DNA of 64,000 nucleotides from Anadara kagoshimensis (lineage: Eukaryota; Mollusca; Bivalvia; Arcoida; Arcidae): assembly GCA_021292105.1 (NCBI GenBank), contig CM037874.1, positions 12,258,502-12,322,501 of the forward strand, read 5' to 3'. Position 1 is the first letter of the stretch. Each line of letters begins with the position of its first letter. Below the pieces are notes generated by a model. The model was given only the letters and a program-made list of their open reading frames with translations, searched no databases and was not told where the DNA came from. The position numbers were made by a program, and so were the translations under genes. Positions 36,601 through 50,502 of the stretch are shown here, one piece after another.

Positions 36601-39580
36601 TTAAAATTTTGTTTTATTTATTGCAGAGATATGCTAAAATTAGGACTATACAAAAGACTGGGATAGGATTTCTTTAACAACATCTACAATTAAATATTCT
36701 GATATGATTTAAATGTCTCACAGTAGAATTACTTCCTAGTACAGAATGACGGAACATGTTTTACAAAACATTACGTAAAATCTTAATGAACATGCAACCA
36801 TGGATCAATGAACACTTCACATGTTTGAAACGTGAATCAAGGCTATCTTAGTTTCAAACAAAAACAATCACAAACAAATCTACTGATGCATACTTAAATA
36901 ATCAGCCATATACACATGTATATAAGAAAACAACATTGACCTGTCTGCTTGACCTTTAATTTAAATACTTTACTAAAAGGGAGTACATTTATGTACATGA
37001 CACTTTTTTTCACTGTCTACATGGGAAACATGCATTGTTTCTGTATTAACTGCAACTCCTAATACTACCCATGTATTGTGTGGAACCTCCTATATACATG
37101 TTCCTTATGAAAGGTCAAGCAGACAGGTCAAAGTTGTTTACCTACCTATATACAATGTACCTGTATTAATATGACCATGTTTTTAACTTCCTATATATGT
37201 ATACAACTGCCGTTCAAAAATAACTATACATTAAAATTTTTATGTAAAACTTTTAAATACAAATTGAATGGTGATTATCTTATGAATATTTTTACAAATA
37301 ATTTGACTACTTGCGTTTTCACATATATACCGGTACATATACATGTATATGTCTTATTTTATGACATGAACCAATCCTGAAAATCTAGACTACTTTGGAA
37401 GAAACCCTAAACACTGATGCCCTGTCTCACGTTAGACGTTATGCCAAAGAACCTTCCTGACACATTGCTCTGACCAAACTGCAAAATTTTAAGTATTTCT
37501 ACTGCTTCATCTATAGCTGGTAACATCTTGATATAAGTCAAATATTCTTGACTTGGATGTACAAAGTCAATTAATCTGAATGTCTAGTTGAAAGGTAGTT
37601 CTTAATTGACTATTTTTTATTTATTGATCAATACAAGGGTAATTTATGTTTCACTGGAAAAAAAGTCTTAAATCACATGATCAGAAGAATACATTGAAGC
37701 TGATGTGATGAAATAATTGAAAAAGATGTGATGGAAATCATGGAAGAGGATATGAAAAAAGAAATTAAAAGGATGTGAAGGAAAATAGTTAGAGTAAACA
37801 CACAAGATAATTTATGAGTACACTCAACTCTCTACTTTATATACAATACCCGGTAATGACATAATGAACATATATCTATTTAAATACATATATACATAAG
37901 ATCTATGTACCCTACTGCATTACATTTCTCTTTAAACAAGTAAACACTTCCAAGTAATGTGATACAAAATGAAACTAAATGATTTACTCTTAAAACATTT
38001 AAATTTGCTAACAACAATGCATACAAAGATACCCAAATATTCATGCTTGCAAGTAGAAACTTAATGTCAGATAACTACATCAGAGAGTTGAATAGAGTAC
38101 TGTAATGGATTCTAATGCCCCAGTCCATACATATATCAAGGATGTCTGTTTTGCCATGGTGGAGGAAACCACAGTACCCACAGAAAACCAGAATTTCAGC
38201 AAGCAAACTGACCAACTTTCTCATAATAGGATCTGTCTCCAGTGGCCAGACATCAAAGGGGCACTTCTCGAATAGTGAATAACAAATCATGCATGCATTT
38301 TATAAACCTTCAAGCAAAACTTAAGTTCTCACATGACACTAAAATTGGAAGTAAATTTTAAGCTTGATGTTGAAATACAAACTTGTACCATACAACATTT
38401 TTATGCCCCTCAATAATGTTGTCCTTTGGTTTATTTTTATAGTTAGGTGTTCAATTTTGGTACAATTTCCATACAAAAAGGTCCCAAATTTTAGTACTTT
38501 TAATTGAAAAAAAACGTCAACATAGAAAAAATAGATCTCTCTAATTAGATTGTTGATTCATTTCATTTACTCAATTTATTGCCAAATCCCATTTTAACAT
38601 AAAGATTAGATTGGTCAAAATGTGACATTAAATTGAATATTGTAACTGTTAGGTTTCCATAAATTTAAAATAATTAGTAGCCAAATTTTCAAAATTTGTG
38701 AAAATATAGTCCTTTTTAAAGTATTTTTTCACAAATTTGTTAAAATAGGTTACTTTTTGAAAGAATTCCTCAGAAATTAGTAGCCAATGGCGTTTTTCTC
38801 TACCAGGAATGGAAACATAGTAACTGTATATATATCATTTGAATGATTAGATTGGGACCATTGGAAATAGCATGCATATTAAAAACAATTTTGATGCTAA
38901 TTTTATAACTGTAAATATCTTAATTAACTGTATACTATGTTTAGAAATTCCAAATAAAGTTGAATAAAGTTTTGATACTTTTACTTACTCAAGCCTAATC
39001 ACTAAACACATTTTATCGTAAATCTCTCCACTGAGTCAAAAGTTACAGATATAAGAGTAACTTTGCATAATTTTGTATATAAAATATTTTTTATTTTATC
39101 TCCTTAAATTTTTTTTTTTTAAACTTTTTGAATAATTTTCCAAAGTAACAATTACAAGTTTATGTAGTAATAGCATGTTTCCTTTTTTTTAAATAATTAT
39201 CAGATTTTTTAAATTTTGTGTTAAGTTACAGGCTTTAAAAACAGCTTTATAAATAACCAACTTTTAATTTTCTAAACTTCTAAAGTAAAGTTTACTAAAT
39301 TAGAGGGGAAAAGTTTTCTGCAAAGTACAAAGTCCTAACTCCTTGTCCTAAATAAGCATATATAAAGATAACTGTTAACTTACACAGGTGTTTTAAGTTT
39401 GACAGCAACTTATGATGAAATCAGGTCAAATATTATAAATAACATACCCGCTACGAGTCCAATAATCGCAGTTTTAAACCCGCTCTCAGGTGGAGGGCCT
39501 GTTGATGCTAAAACATTTGCTCTCTGTCTCTCACAAAAAGGAGAGCGTGATATTGGCGTGACTGGTTTGTCTCGGTCCAT
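8673..39580 (-). CDS. SLC25A1: Mitochondrial tricarboxylate (citrate/malate) carrier, complete, seven exons
   Basis: Coding exons in gene order: 39448-39580, 17210-17420, 15501-15586, 15002-15139, 13903-14123, 9823-9896, 8673-8790. They sum to 981 nt, a 326-aa protein (human is 311). All junctions are GT-AG and phases agree. An in-frame TAA lies just upstream of ATG 39580. The three mitochondrial-carrier repeats are present, with signatures PTEYVK (residues 58-63), PMETLK (156-161) and PIDVVK (254-259). The stretch [20 protein letters not shown] is the SLC25A1 hallmark, which separates it from other SLC25 members. By family knowledge it exchanges mitochondrial citrate for malate across the inner membrane and supplies cytosolic acetyl-CoA. 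The N-terminal ~30 residues are basic and non-conserved. Intron 1 is 22 kb; the intron between exons 5 and 6 carries a 150-bp satellite. It is divergent from tektin-1. Confidence 0.95.
9245..9620 (-). repeat. SINE family B, copy 1 (tRNA-headed)
   Basis: On the minus strand it opens with a tRNA-like head (A-box-like 'tggcctaatggataaga', B-box-like 'gagttcgagtcccactc'), followed by a body containing 'ttttccttgcctttgg' and 'gtgctagtacaaagcag'. The same order recurs at 15665-15940 and 57465-57832. It is in carrier intron 6. Confidence 0.8.
10980..13050. repeat. 150-bp satellite array with higher-order structure in carrier intron 5
   Basis: A block with 'gtcagtagaatgaacatc' recurs at exact 150-151-bp steps from about 11401 to 12300, with more irregular units at both ends. 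Each unit is built from three related subunits of about 55, 38 and 57 bp. Each begins 'acac' plus an 'aaattcaaa'-type core and ends near 'cagta'. Flanking sequence at 10980-11200 and 12850-13050 is decayed material of the same kind. Confidence 0.93.
13318..13402 (+). repeat. Polypurine tract
   Basis: About 85 bases almost purely A/G ('gaaagagacagaaaaagaga'…'gagagagagaaagagag') in carrier intron 5. It produces a spurious charged reading frame. Confidence 0.8.
14190..14390 (-). repeat. SINE family A fragment
   Basis: Reads, inverted, the family A core and tail: 'gattgattgaatgggatttt', 'gtcaagaatatttcactta', and 'gggcaatgtgcagggaggg'. It is in carrier intron 4. Confidence 0.75.
14792..14973. 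mobile_element. MITE family 3, copy 2
   Basis: Left 'tacggtcaaatctgtctata', right 'aaggcaggtttaactgta'. The inner 'ataaaggccacc' and 'ggcctttataagcaggtg' match copies 1 and 3. It sits in intron 4 of the carrier gene, ending about 30 bp from the exon 4 donor. Confidence 0.8.
15665..15940 (-). repeat. SINE family B, copy 2
   Basis: The tRNA-like head on the minus strand is near 15900-15935; the body includes 'gaaaattcactttcccac' and 'ggtgaacaataaaagccaa'. It is truncated compared with copies 1 and 3 and lies in carrier intron 2. Confidence 0.78.
16625..16770. repeat. Interspersed ~140-bp repeat ('ctagccaatggcaacattgg' family), copy 1
   Basis: Shares 'aaatttgctaaaatag' and 'agccaatggc' in the same order with sequences at about 21475-21620 and 38690-38825, and inverted at 62590-62765. 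No termini could be defined. Confidence 0.6.
16978..17245 (-). repeat. Tandem duplication (~156 bp) copying the 3' end and splice donor of carrier exon 2 into intron 2
   Basis: 'agctgtctcacctagat' and 'ttaccattga/aa' recur 150-156 bp apart. The string 'gctgattttggtatagat' at the coding 3' end of exon 2 has a counterpart 'gctgattttggcatagat' 156 bp to the left (17060-17077), with 'aacaaacttgatgg' matching the exon 2 donor region. The intronic copy is decayed and is not needed for the reading frame. Confidence 0.7.
18643..19776. mobile_element. 1.13-kb element with ~25-bp TIRs (TACTGTAGATTACTT)
   Basis: Left end 'tactgtagattacttttatt' followed by 'tcgcgag'; right end inverted as 'tactgtagattacttatttt' followed by 'tcgcgag'. 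The interior is non-coding, with CG-rich hairpins near both ends and a TC microsatellite. The flanks of the element are also near-duplicates of each other. It is a candidate non-autonomous DNA transposon in carrier intron 1. Confidence 0.65.
19071..19093 (+). repeat. (TC)n microsatellite
   Basis: About 23 bases of pure CT repeats. Confidence 0.95.
20608..20895 (+). repeat. SINE family A, near full length
   Basis: tRNA-like head: A-box-like 'cagttgatagagtgcttgc', B-box-like 'gggttcaaatcctgc'. The core contains 'ctttggtatagagg' and 'cacaataaagaactcttcc'. The tail is 'gaaatatttttgactgaat', ending with 'attcaatcaataa'. It is in carrier intron 1. Confidence 0.82.
21475..21620. repeat. Interspersed ~140-bp repeat, copy 2
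   Basis: Contains 'caaaaatttgctaaaatagg' and 'gtagccaatggtgattttgg', matching copies at 16.6, 38.7 and 62.6 kb. Confidence 0.65.
21652..22530. repeat. Cluster of MITE-like units with ACAGTAAAACC / GGTTTTACTGT termini
   Basis: The phrase 'aaatggtggtaatgaaccca' or close variants recurs near 21785, 21945, 22078 and 22507, each followed by 'ggtttt'. Starts such as 'acagtaaaacctag' and 'acagtagaacctctt' recur on the left sides. This looks like repeated or nested insertion of one family. A related unit is at 7848-8010. Confidence 0.65.
22928..23143. mobile_element. MITE family 2, copy 3
   Basis: Left 'cactgacctgtctgcttgac', right 'aaaggtcaaacagacaagt…gttgttt'. It lies within intron 1 of the citrate-carrier gene. 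Confidence 0.85.
23720..23960 (-). repeat. SINE family C fragment
   Basis: Contains 'ggaggaaacagaagtaac', 'agaaaacctcagacctt' and a tRNA-like end 'cttggccaccgaggccc'. It resembles fragments at 3.05, 3.95, 38.1 and 51.6 kb. Confidence 0.55.
24555..24738 (+). repeat. (TTTA)n/(TTCA)n microsatellite
   Basis: Nearly pure tetranucleotide array, switching from TTTA to TTCA (about 24620-24650) and back. It generates a spurious FIYLFIYL reading frame. Confidence 0.97.
25527..25775 (+). repeat. 67-bp tandem repeat, four units
   Basis: Units beginning 'agcaatatagtcaagctta' start at 25527, 25594, 25661 and 25728, an exact 67-bp period with few differences. Each carries the internal palindromes 'aaatcatgattt' and 'catgaattttcatg'. 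Confidence 0.95.
25960..26500 (-). repeat. Two SINE family A elements in tandem
   Basis: One covers about 25975-26125 ('gtcaagaacatttcactta'), the next 26130-26500, starting 'gattgattgattgaattggg' and ending in a tRNA-like head on the minus strand ('caaactgagctactg'). Confidence 0.75.
27460..27684. mobile_element. MITE family 2, copy 4
   Basis: Left 'tttgaccagtctgcttaacc', right 'aaaggtcaagcagacaggtt'. The termini are mutated at several sites. It lies in carrier intron 1. Confidence 0.82.
28266..29970 (+). repeat. 145-bp minisatellite, eleven units, with nuclear-receptor-like sites
   Basis: The block 'ctgtgaccttgacctttga' (with variants) begins at 28392, 28537, 28682, 28828, 28973, 29117, 29263, 29408, 29553, 29698 and 29843. 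On the minus strand most units carry GGTTCAAAGGTCA (a DR1) overlapping TCAAGGTCA (an ERR/SF-1 type extended half-site). The first two units and a few others are mutated at one of these positions. Confidence 0.95.
29985..31065 (+). repeat. Tandem duplicate of a ~540-bp unit
   Basis: Both copies begin near 'attaggtca.gaccttcaca', share 'tggtagccatggcaacgcca', contain (acgc)n/(cacg)n tracts at about 30425-30480 and 30963-31018, and end 'tttggtcaggtgagctaaaa'. They are nearly identical, so the duplication is recent. Confidence 0.93.
31479..31560 (-). other. Candidate alternative first coding exon of the citrate-carrier gene
   Basis: On the minus strand, ATG at 31560 opens 27 codons ([16 protein letters not shown]…) and ends TCC G followed by a good GTAAGA donor. 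The phase (1) matches the entry phase of exon 2, so splicing would read …[12 protein letters not shown]. In-frame TAA lies 15 nt upstream of ATG. The surrounding 31.3-31.9 kb is free of the repeats that fill the rest of intron 1. It is a prediction; a chance open frame cannot be excluded. Confidence 0.3.
31963..32295 (+). repeat. SINE family A, full-length reference copy
   Basis: tRNA-like head (A-box-like 'tagctcagttggtaaagtg', B-box-like 'gggtttgaaccccag'), then the core 'cttttgccaagcactcaga' and 'aaatgaaagtcacatggtcc'. The tail is 'gtgaaatattcttgactgag', ending 'attcaatcaataaat'. It is the best copy for defining the family here. Confidence 0.88.
34695..35390 (+). repeat. ~22-bp minisatellite array
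   Basis: About thirty degenerate units of the type 'ttacacatgttaagcaccta', alternating in the centre with 'acatgttaagctccaactt' to give a ~42-bp higher-order period. It is in carrier intron 1. Confidence 0.93.
36928..37142. mobile_element. MITE family 2, copy 5
   Basis: Left 'aaacaacattgacctgtctg', right 'cagacaggtcaaagttgttt'. It lies in carrier intron 1. Confidence 0.88.
37395..37560 (+). repeat. SINE family A, 3' half
   Basis: Contains 'ccaaagaaccttcctgaca', 'ctatagctggtaacatct' and the tail 'caaatattcttgacttgga'. The tRNA-like head is missing. Confidence 0.75.
38100..38250 (-). repeat. SINE family C fragment
   Basis: Contains 'ggaggaaaccacagtaccc', 'cagaaaaccagaatttcag' and 'ataggatctgtctccagtgg', matching fragments at 3.1 and 51.6 kb. 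Confidence 0.6.
38690..38825. repeat. Interspersed ~140-bp repeat, copy 3
   Basis: Contains 'cacaaatttgttaaaatagg' and 'ttagtagccaatggcgttt'; same order as the copies at 16.6 and 21.5 kb. Confidence 0.65.
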
Positions 39581-39850
39581 GTTTACTGTTTACACCTTAG
39601 ATATCTTACGACACGTTGATGCGTATGGTGTGATCCGTAGAATAGTGACTGGAATAACGAGACTCATGTGTTTATAACACACTCTTAGGGCGTAGGGGGT
39701 CAATGCATATTATCCAATCAAATCATTTGTAACAAGTATTGGTTGGTCTTACACTTCCGGTATATGGAATCCAATCATAATGTTCGATAGTTTGCTTTAG
39801 CAACCAGGTTGCTAAGAACTCTTCCACCCTGTGTACATTGCCATCTTGAC
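39581..39850. promoter_or_regulatory. Probable bidirectional promoter between the citrate carrier and tektin-1
   Basis: Between ATG 39580 (minus) and the region before tektin-1 lie CCAAT at 39714-39718, ATTGG at 39738-39742, an ETS-type CTTCCGG at 39754-39760, CCAATCA at 39771-39777, an RFX X-box-like dyad at 39791-39813 and a YY1-like CCATCTTG at 39841-39848. The sequence is richer in CG than its surroundings and free of repeats. Tektin-1's ATG follows a splice acceptor (AG at 41046-41047), so a leader exon near here is expected. Confidence 0.55.
39791..39813. promoter_or_regulatory. RFX X-box-like site
   Basis: TTTGCT-TT-AGCAAC matches the X-box consensus (GTNRCC, short spacer, RGYAAC) on the plus strand with a mismatch at the first base and T for the last C of the first half; a further GGTTGCT follows two bases later. 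RFX factors drive ciliary genes, and tektin-1 is a ciliary protein. Binding is inferred only. Confidence 0.4.
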
Positions 39851-41051
39851 GAATTCTAACATTTAAAAGGAAACAAGGACATCTGTAAAAGGTTTGTAGA
39901 CTTTACTCTGACAAAACGTAAACGTTTTCCTTCAAAGATGAAAAATTACTTATTTATATTCTCCCCCAAATTTTCTTTTCAAGCTGAAATTAAATATCAC
40001 TATGCATGTAAACAGACAAATGTTTTACACTGTCAAAGAGTGTGTGACAAACACGACAATTCACTTTTCATGACGATGTTTTATTTTAAAACGAACGACT
40101 TAGATAAGGACGATGGATATTTATGTCTGAAACTGAAAATAATTTAACTTCGATGCACCAATACAATAACAGTCAGTATCTTCAACCTGCTGAAGGAAGT
40201 TATTATCCAAAGAAGATAAGTGCCATGCATGACTACAACAAAATAATCATATTGCATATGTGTTATTTTAATTCTTATGTCACACTCTTTAAGTTGTAAT
40301 TTGATTGTAGACACTTTATAATTACCATGAATTGACAGTGTCTCAGAGTGACACTCACTGTCCGATTTATCACACCTCACAGAAGCATGATGTAACATAG
40401 TTCATGATGTCACCTGTCCATTTTTCTGTGTTATGTTTATGATACTCAGGCTAATCACTTTGACCATTTGAGACGTATTCTAGTAGGAGATAGTTTGTTA
40501 CTTGCATGCAAAAAGTCAACGCTTTTTCCAGGTACACTGGAATCCAGTTTCCTCTATCTCACTCAGAATTGATTGTCTCTATATAACTGAAAGAATCTTA
40601 ATTGGAATTTAAAACACCATTACTCCTCTCCACTCAACTATATTTCTATAAAGCACATTTTATTATTTTTGTATCAGGTTCTCAACATTTTTCTTGCATG
40701 TTCAATCAATTTTTCATTTCAATCTTCGACAACACACATACCATTGAACACACACACTTGCTTCAATACATTATTGCTGAGAAACCAAAATTATATGGAG
40801 TGTTCATGATGCAGTATTTGAGTGAAATGCTACCTCTCTGAGGGTTTGTCGAAAACATGCTCTCTCCTTTTCATTAAATGCTTAACCCTTGTGTTAAAAT
40901 TTATACAAACTTTCACATATAATGCCATGATTGCACTGGGTTTCTGCAAAATGCAATATCATAGAAACAATTATAAAATGATAAGGGGTTTATTTTGTCC
41001 TCATTCATTCATTCATTCCTTCATTTTAACTATTTTGCATATTGTAGCAAG

Positions 41052-45925
<4,874 letters not shown>

Positions 45926-46204
45926 TACATAATAACTTATTTTAGAAGTAAAATGTCAAATTAAAAGAGAATCATGAAAAACCTTAACACAGAAATGAAA
46001 AATTTGCATAAACAAGAAAGTATTTATTAACAATACATTGTTGAATTTTGAAAGATGGAATTCTGTTACCAAGAGACATAAATATGCAAATTAGAAGTGT
46101 TTTTTTAACCAGATGTATGCAATATAAAGCTGTGATGCAATCATAAAGTGATTTACAATATTTTGATTAACATTAAAACTTAAAAAATGAGGATAAATTG
46201 GGGA

Positions 46205-46210
46205 AATAAA
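46205..46210 (+). promoter_or_regulatory. Candidate polyadenylation signal of tektin-1
   Basis: AATAAA about 280 nt after the stop codon; the first canonical hexamer after the coding end. Confidence 0.4.
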
Positions 46211-46644
46211 ATATACTGTAGGGTACTGCAAGTTGTTTCAACTAATACTACTTGCACAAAATTAAGAGATTTAACTATCTGTATCTTGGAATAAAATCAC
46301 CAGATTTATTTTTAAAGGATTAGAAAGATAAATGTGAATTGTATTGGTTTAAACAAACCACTTTTAAGTATTTTTGTACATATATTCATTTGAAGAACAT
46401 TTTCATTTCTTAAAAGTAGTCATTTCTCTTCAGCTCAAATATCTGTTAGAACTTGAAGTTGGATCCTGTTGAAAAGTGCACTATTCTGAATTTGTGATAT
46501 AATTTTATTGATTTTAAATATTCTTTGTATTGTTCAGACCACAATTATACAAAACAATATGCAGGTATTTTACTGATAAAGACAATTTTTGGAACTATAT
46601 TTACAATTATCCGTCCATTCATTAAGGATACCTTTGCCTTACTT

Positions 46645-46780
46645 GGCACCACCAGATGTTGGTTATGAGATAGTTTTATTGGAGTTGTAGCTTCATTTTG
46701 TTGCTGTATCCTGGCACCACCAGATGTTGGTTATGAAATAGTTTTATTGGAGTTGTAGCTTCATTTTGTTGCTGTAAATG
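46645..46780 (+). repeat. 68-bp tandem duplication
   Basis: 'ggcaccaccagatgttggtt' … 'ttcattttgttgctgta' occurs at 46645 and again at 46713, with one or two differences. Confidence 0.95.
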
Positions 46781-46974
46781 TGATATAAAGTATTATGTAA
46801 ATACAAAACCAGATGTATCTTTATATAATTTATGTCTTATTGAACAATAAATATATCATCATGTTCACCTTAATATTTATGTCCGTGTTAGTTCCTGCCA
46901 GACACCAGACTAACAGGTGATTGTCAGAGTTTAATGACTACATGTAACCAGCATGTTTAACCTCTACATGTGGC

Positions 46975-47295
46975 CTATCTGCCAATGTGCCTACTTCATA
47001 TGTGGGAGCCCGAGAGGTCATAGGTTCAAACCACCCGACCAGTATGACCAAGACTTGAAAATGAGTAGTGATTGTTCTTTCACCAAGCACTTGTTATTTA
47101 GAAAGGTTCTTCGGAAGAAACATTAAAAGCAAATGCCCTGTGTCACGACAGGCTTGGCATGTAAAAAAAAACCTTCCTGCACATTGCCATTAGCATACTT
47201 CAAAGGTCAAAATTCCTGTCACTTCACTTGACTTATAGCTGGTGACATCTCGATATGAGTTACTCTTGACTGGGACATATAACTCCATACCAATC
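46975..47295 (+). repeat. SINE family A
   Basis: Head 'gtgcctacttcatatgtggg', 'ggttcaaaccacccgacc'; core 'tctttcaccaagcactt'; tail 'gagttactcttgactggga'. A truncated second copy with 'gaaatattcttgactagga' follows at about 47480-47560. Confidence 0.8.
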
Positions 47296-47669
47296 ATACC
47301 AGGGACGTGACTCTCTCTTTTGAAGGTGATTCGATTGTTTCTATTCCTTTCCTATCTTAAACTAAAATTTTATTGTCAAACTAGAATGTACTATGATCTA
47401 GTGGGTCACACATATCCCCACTTTAATAGTTTGCAAACTTCCCTACAAGAACTGTCATTAAGCGACTATTGATATCTCCCTCACATGCATAAGTTTCACC
47501 TATAGCTAGATATAAGTGAAATATTCTTGACTAGGACGCAAAACCCCATTTAACCAAGATGCATAAGTTGTTTGTACAAGCATAATTTAGAAAGTTAAAG
47601 CTCTAACGGGAGTTGAGTAGCTGAAATCTGTTCTACAGAATATTGTTGTGCAATATAATATGAACAGAA

Positions 47670-48190
47670 AGAAAATAGGAGTTGTACATGTTCAATGTGT
47701 ATAGAAATCGTGACCTTGTAAAGTTTCAGAATCTGTTGGTCAAAATCTGTAAGAGGAGTTGAATACATAAAATGGACACCGCTAGGAGGAATATTGTTGA
47801 AAAATGACTATGTCATATACCATTTTTGAATGTATTTTATGATTAAATTTAAAAATGGTATATGACAACTAAGATTAACAATCGATAACATCTGAAAATA
47901 ATTATATAATACAACAAAAATACTAGTAGGAGGTGTTGGTTGAAAAGCTGTAGAGGAATTGATTGCACAAAATGTGTACCGCTTGAGAGCAATATTGTTG
48001 AAAAAATGACTAAGTTGGCCTGTCCGTAAAATATGACAGAAATAAGTATACAATACAGCCAAAATAGGAGGTACACATGTTTAATGTGTGTAGAAACAAC
48101 CTGTAAAGTTTGGAACTTGTTAACCAAAAGCTGTAAGAGCCGTTGATTACACAAAATAGCTGGTACTCTTTATGGGGACGGACAGACAGA
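47670..48190 (+). repeat. Degenerate long-period repeat ending in a GGACGGACAGACAG tail
   Basis: 'gtacatgttcaatgtgtata' (47687) and 'gtacacatgtttaatgtgtg' (48071) with similar downstream text ('aaagctgtaagagccgttga') mark two or three diverged units of about 190 bp. The last ends 'ggggacggacagacagatta'. Confidence 0.7.
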
Positions 48191-48795
48191 TTAAAACCTA
48201 CATAATCCCATTCAAAAAAATGAAATTATGAACGAAAATGAATAATAAAACAATGTCCTTTGAATATTGTGATTTCTTCATTTTCTAAAAATTAGGTAAA
48301 TTAAAAAGTTTAGCATAGGAAATATTGGACTCCCCATGAGAATGCATCTCCTTTTGATTGACGGGAGCAGTGAAGAATGCAAATTCTGATAGAGGCTTAA
48401 ACCCTAGACCTACCACCCTAACTAAGCGAGTGCTCTACCGCATGTGGGAGATCTTTCAGCAAAATTCCCCGCTGAATGGACTATTATAGCCAACAATTAC
48501 CCGGAGTTTAACACTCTACGCTAGAGTAAAATAACAGTAGCGGCAAGGATCTTGAACTCAATTAAGATCTAGACCTATCGAATATATATAGACGAGTACA
48601 ATATATACCCACCTACCCAGACTAGTTGTTACCTTTATTTTATTTTTTCAGCATTCACAACAAAGATGTCTTTAAAAATCATACATTCGAATATTTTTTT
48701 CAAAAATGATTACATTAAGTTATGGTTTTTTTTAATCTTTTTAAACCCCCAAGTCTCAATTAATGATTTCATGACGTAAAACTGTATACGAGATA

Positions 48796-48818
48796 CCCCC
48801 CCCCCCCCCCCCCCCCCC
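48796..48818 (+). repeat. Poly-C tract (23 C)
   Basis: Uninterrupted run of C. The exact length is likely to be assembly-sensitive. Confidence 0.97.
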
Positions 48819-49172
48819 ACCACCTATGATTTTATTTACGTTTCAACGACATACCTTACATTCGAGCACATCCCTTTTCAGGAAAGTTACAACTAAACAA
48901 ATCAGAAAATATGACGAATTGTTTCTGATTAAGGGGCATGGAAGGGCAAAATCATAAGAATTCCTGTGACCATAAGAATGATTATTAATTCGTCCGATTG
49001 ATTTAGCTTTTTCGTTCAATCGAATGAGTAAATTGTTCGAGTAAATCTAAAGAACGATTTTTTTCCATTTTGATATTTTCTTTGGTTCCTTCCAGGCCTT
49101 CGTAATTACAAATTATTATCATCAAAATGAACCTTGTCATACAACCTTTTGTAGTATCGTGTTTTCCAGTTT

Positions 49173-49211
49173 AGTTTCGCTTTCATTTTATTACGGGACG
49201 TGGGGATTTTC
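49173..49211 (+). promoter_or_regulatory. ISRE and kappaB-like sites upstream of the UBL/RBR gene
   Basis: AGTTTCGCTTTCAT (49173-49186) fits the interferon-stimulated response element consensus AGTTTCNNTTTCNY at every position. GGGGATTTTC (49202-49211) is close to an NF-kappaB site. Both are within about 110 bp upstream of a GTAAGT donor at 49283 that may end a 5' UTR exon, so they sit where a core promoter would be. Confidence 0.5.
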
Positions 49212-49282
49212 ATCTGCGTAGTTACACTAAGACGGGGTTCCGAGACAGATATCAAACAATCTCGTTTATTTCACAAATCGAG
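49212..49282 (+). other. Candidate 5' UTR exon of the UBL/RBR gene
   Basis: Sequence ending 'cacaaatcgag' followed by a strong GTAAGT donor. The next acceptor (AG 50481-50482) precedes a short leader and ATG 50503. The exon's left limit (transcription start) is unknown. Confidence 0.35.
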
Positions 49283-49604
49283 GTAAGTAATAATAATTTT
49301 CTCAAATATTCTCTTCTGTTCATTAAGTTTTTAAAAAATGACCAAGACTGAGATTCTGAAGAATGTTTTATGGACCATAGAACTAACTACAGCTACTACT
49401 ACTGCTAAAATATTCATATTTACAACCTCTGGGTTTATTGGAGTTCTTTTGGTTCTAGTCGGTAACTATAAAAATCTTCACCAATCTTTGGAGAGTTCAG
49501 ACCTAGGGAAAAATCAGATGGCTGGAATGTGTGGATTTGTAGTTAAATATTTCAAACTTGTATATATGACAAAGTTTGAATTTATGAATATTTGATAGAA
49601 GAGT

Positions 49605-49935
49605 TAAGTAATGGCGTTTAACGTCCAAGTCGAGAATATTTTGCTTATATCGAGACGTCGCCAGCTATAGGCGAAGGTGCAGGAATTTTGCATGTGCGTT
49701 GCGCTGATGTTTTTTACAGCAGGGTTTTTTATCGAGCAACGCTTACAGAGTGACACGGGACCTCGTTTATTTTAAGTTCCCATCCGAAAGAACTGTGACT
49801 TTCATTTCGTACTGTCGAGGACTTGGCGAAAGAACAGTCACTACACATATTCAAGTCTTGGGTCAGACCTTGTCGGGGTTCGAATTCCGTGGCGACTTCC
49901 CACTTACGGAGCAAACACTCTTCCAAGTTTGATAG
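49605..49935 (-). repeat. SINE family A in the first intron of the UBL/RBR gene
   Basis: On the minus strand: head 'gtttgctccgtaagtggga', B-box-like 'gaattcgaaccccgac', core 'gactgttctttcgccaag', tail ending at 'aacgccatt'. Many CpGs are retained, so it is a young copy. Confidence 0.82.
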
Positions 49936-50502
49936 AAGAACATTTGGTGTAAAAGTGCATGATCCCTGATCTCTTTGTCTATTGTTTCATGTTTTAAAAT
50001 ATACAGCAAAAGTAACTTTACATTTTTGTTCAGAAAAACACTACATGAATTCCTCTATGTACTTGGCAGTATCAAAGCACACAAGAACAAGTTTGCTCTA
50101 GTCTCTAGTTATTAATACAAAATGGTGGTGTGGTTCATTTTCCAACAAAAAATGCTGAATTTTAATGGATTACATGTACATGTAACAGTTATTTGTTAAT
50201 TAGGGTTATTTTGAAATTTCATTTATTTTATTATAAATGTGCGTTTTTTATGGAACACTGGTTGTAAATAAATTAGGATGATGATTCTTGCCCTGGCTGC
50301 CGCCGAGTATGTGTTGTTCAACGTTGTATTTAAAGTAAAATCCATCATGACACACAATGTACAATGAACTCAGGTGCATTTATCTACTTTCGATTTCGTT
50401 TTAGTTTTAATAAGTTTAGATATTATGTCATAATATATTTTATTTTTATTTTTACTTTCGGTTTTACTTCACATGATTGCAGACATCCAACAGACTGAGA
50501 CA

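Noticed and set aside
39399..39677. 92-residue plus-strand open frame
   Set aside because: It is the antisense shadow of citrate-carrier exon 1.
49338..49595. 85-residue frame with a hydrophobic segment after the candidate leader exon of the UBL/RBR gene
   Set aside because: It starts inside the intron just after a strong donor, ends at a SINE and has no recognisable similarity. A small membrane protein cannot be fully excluded.
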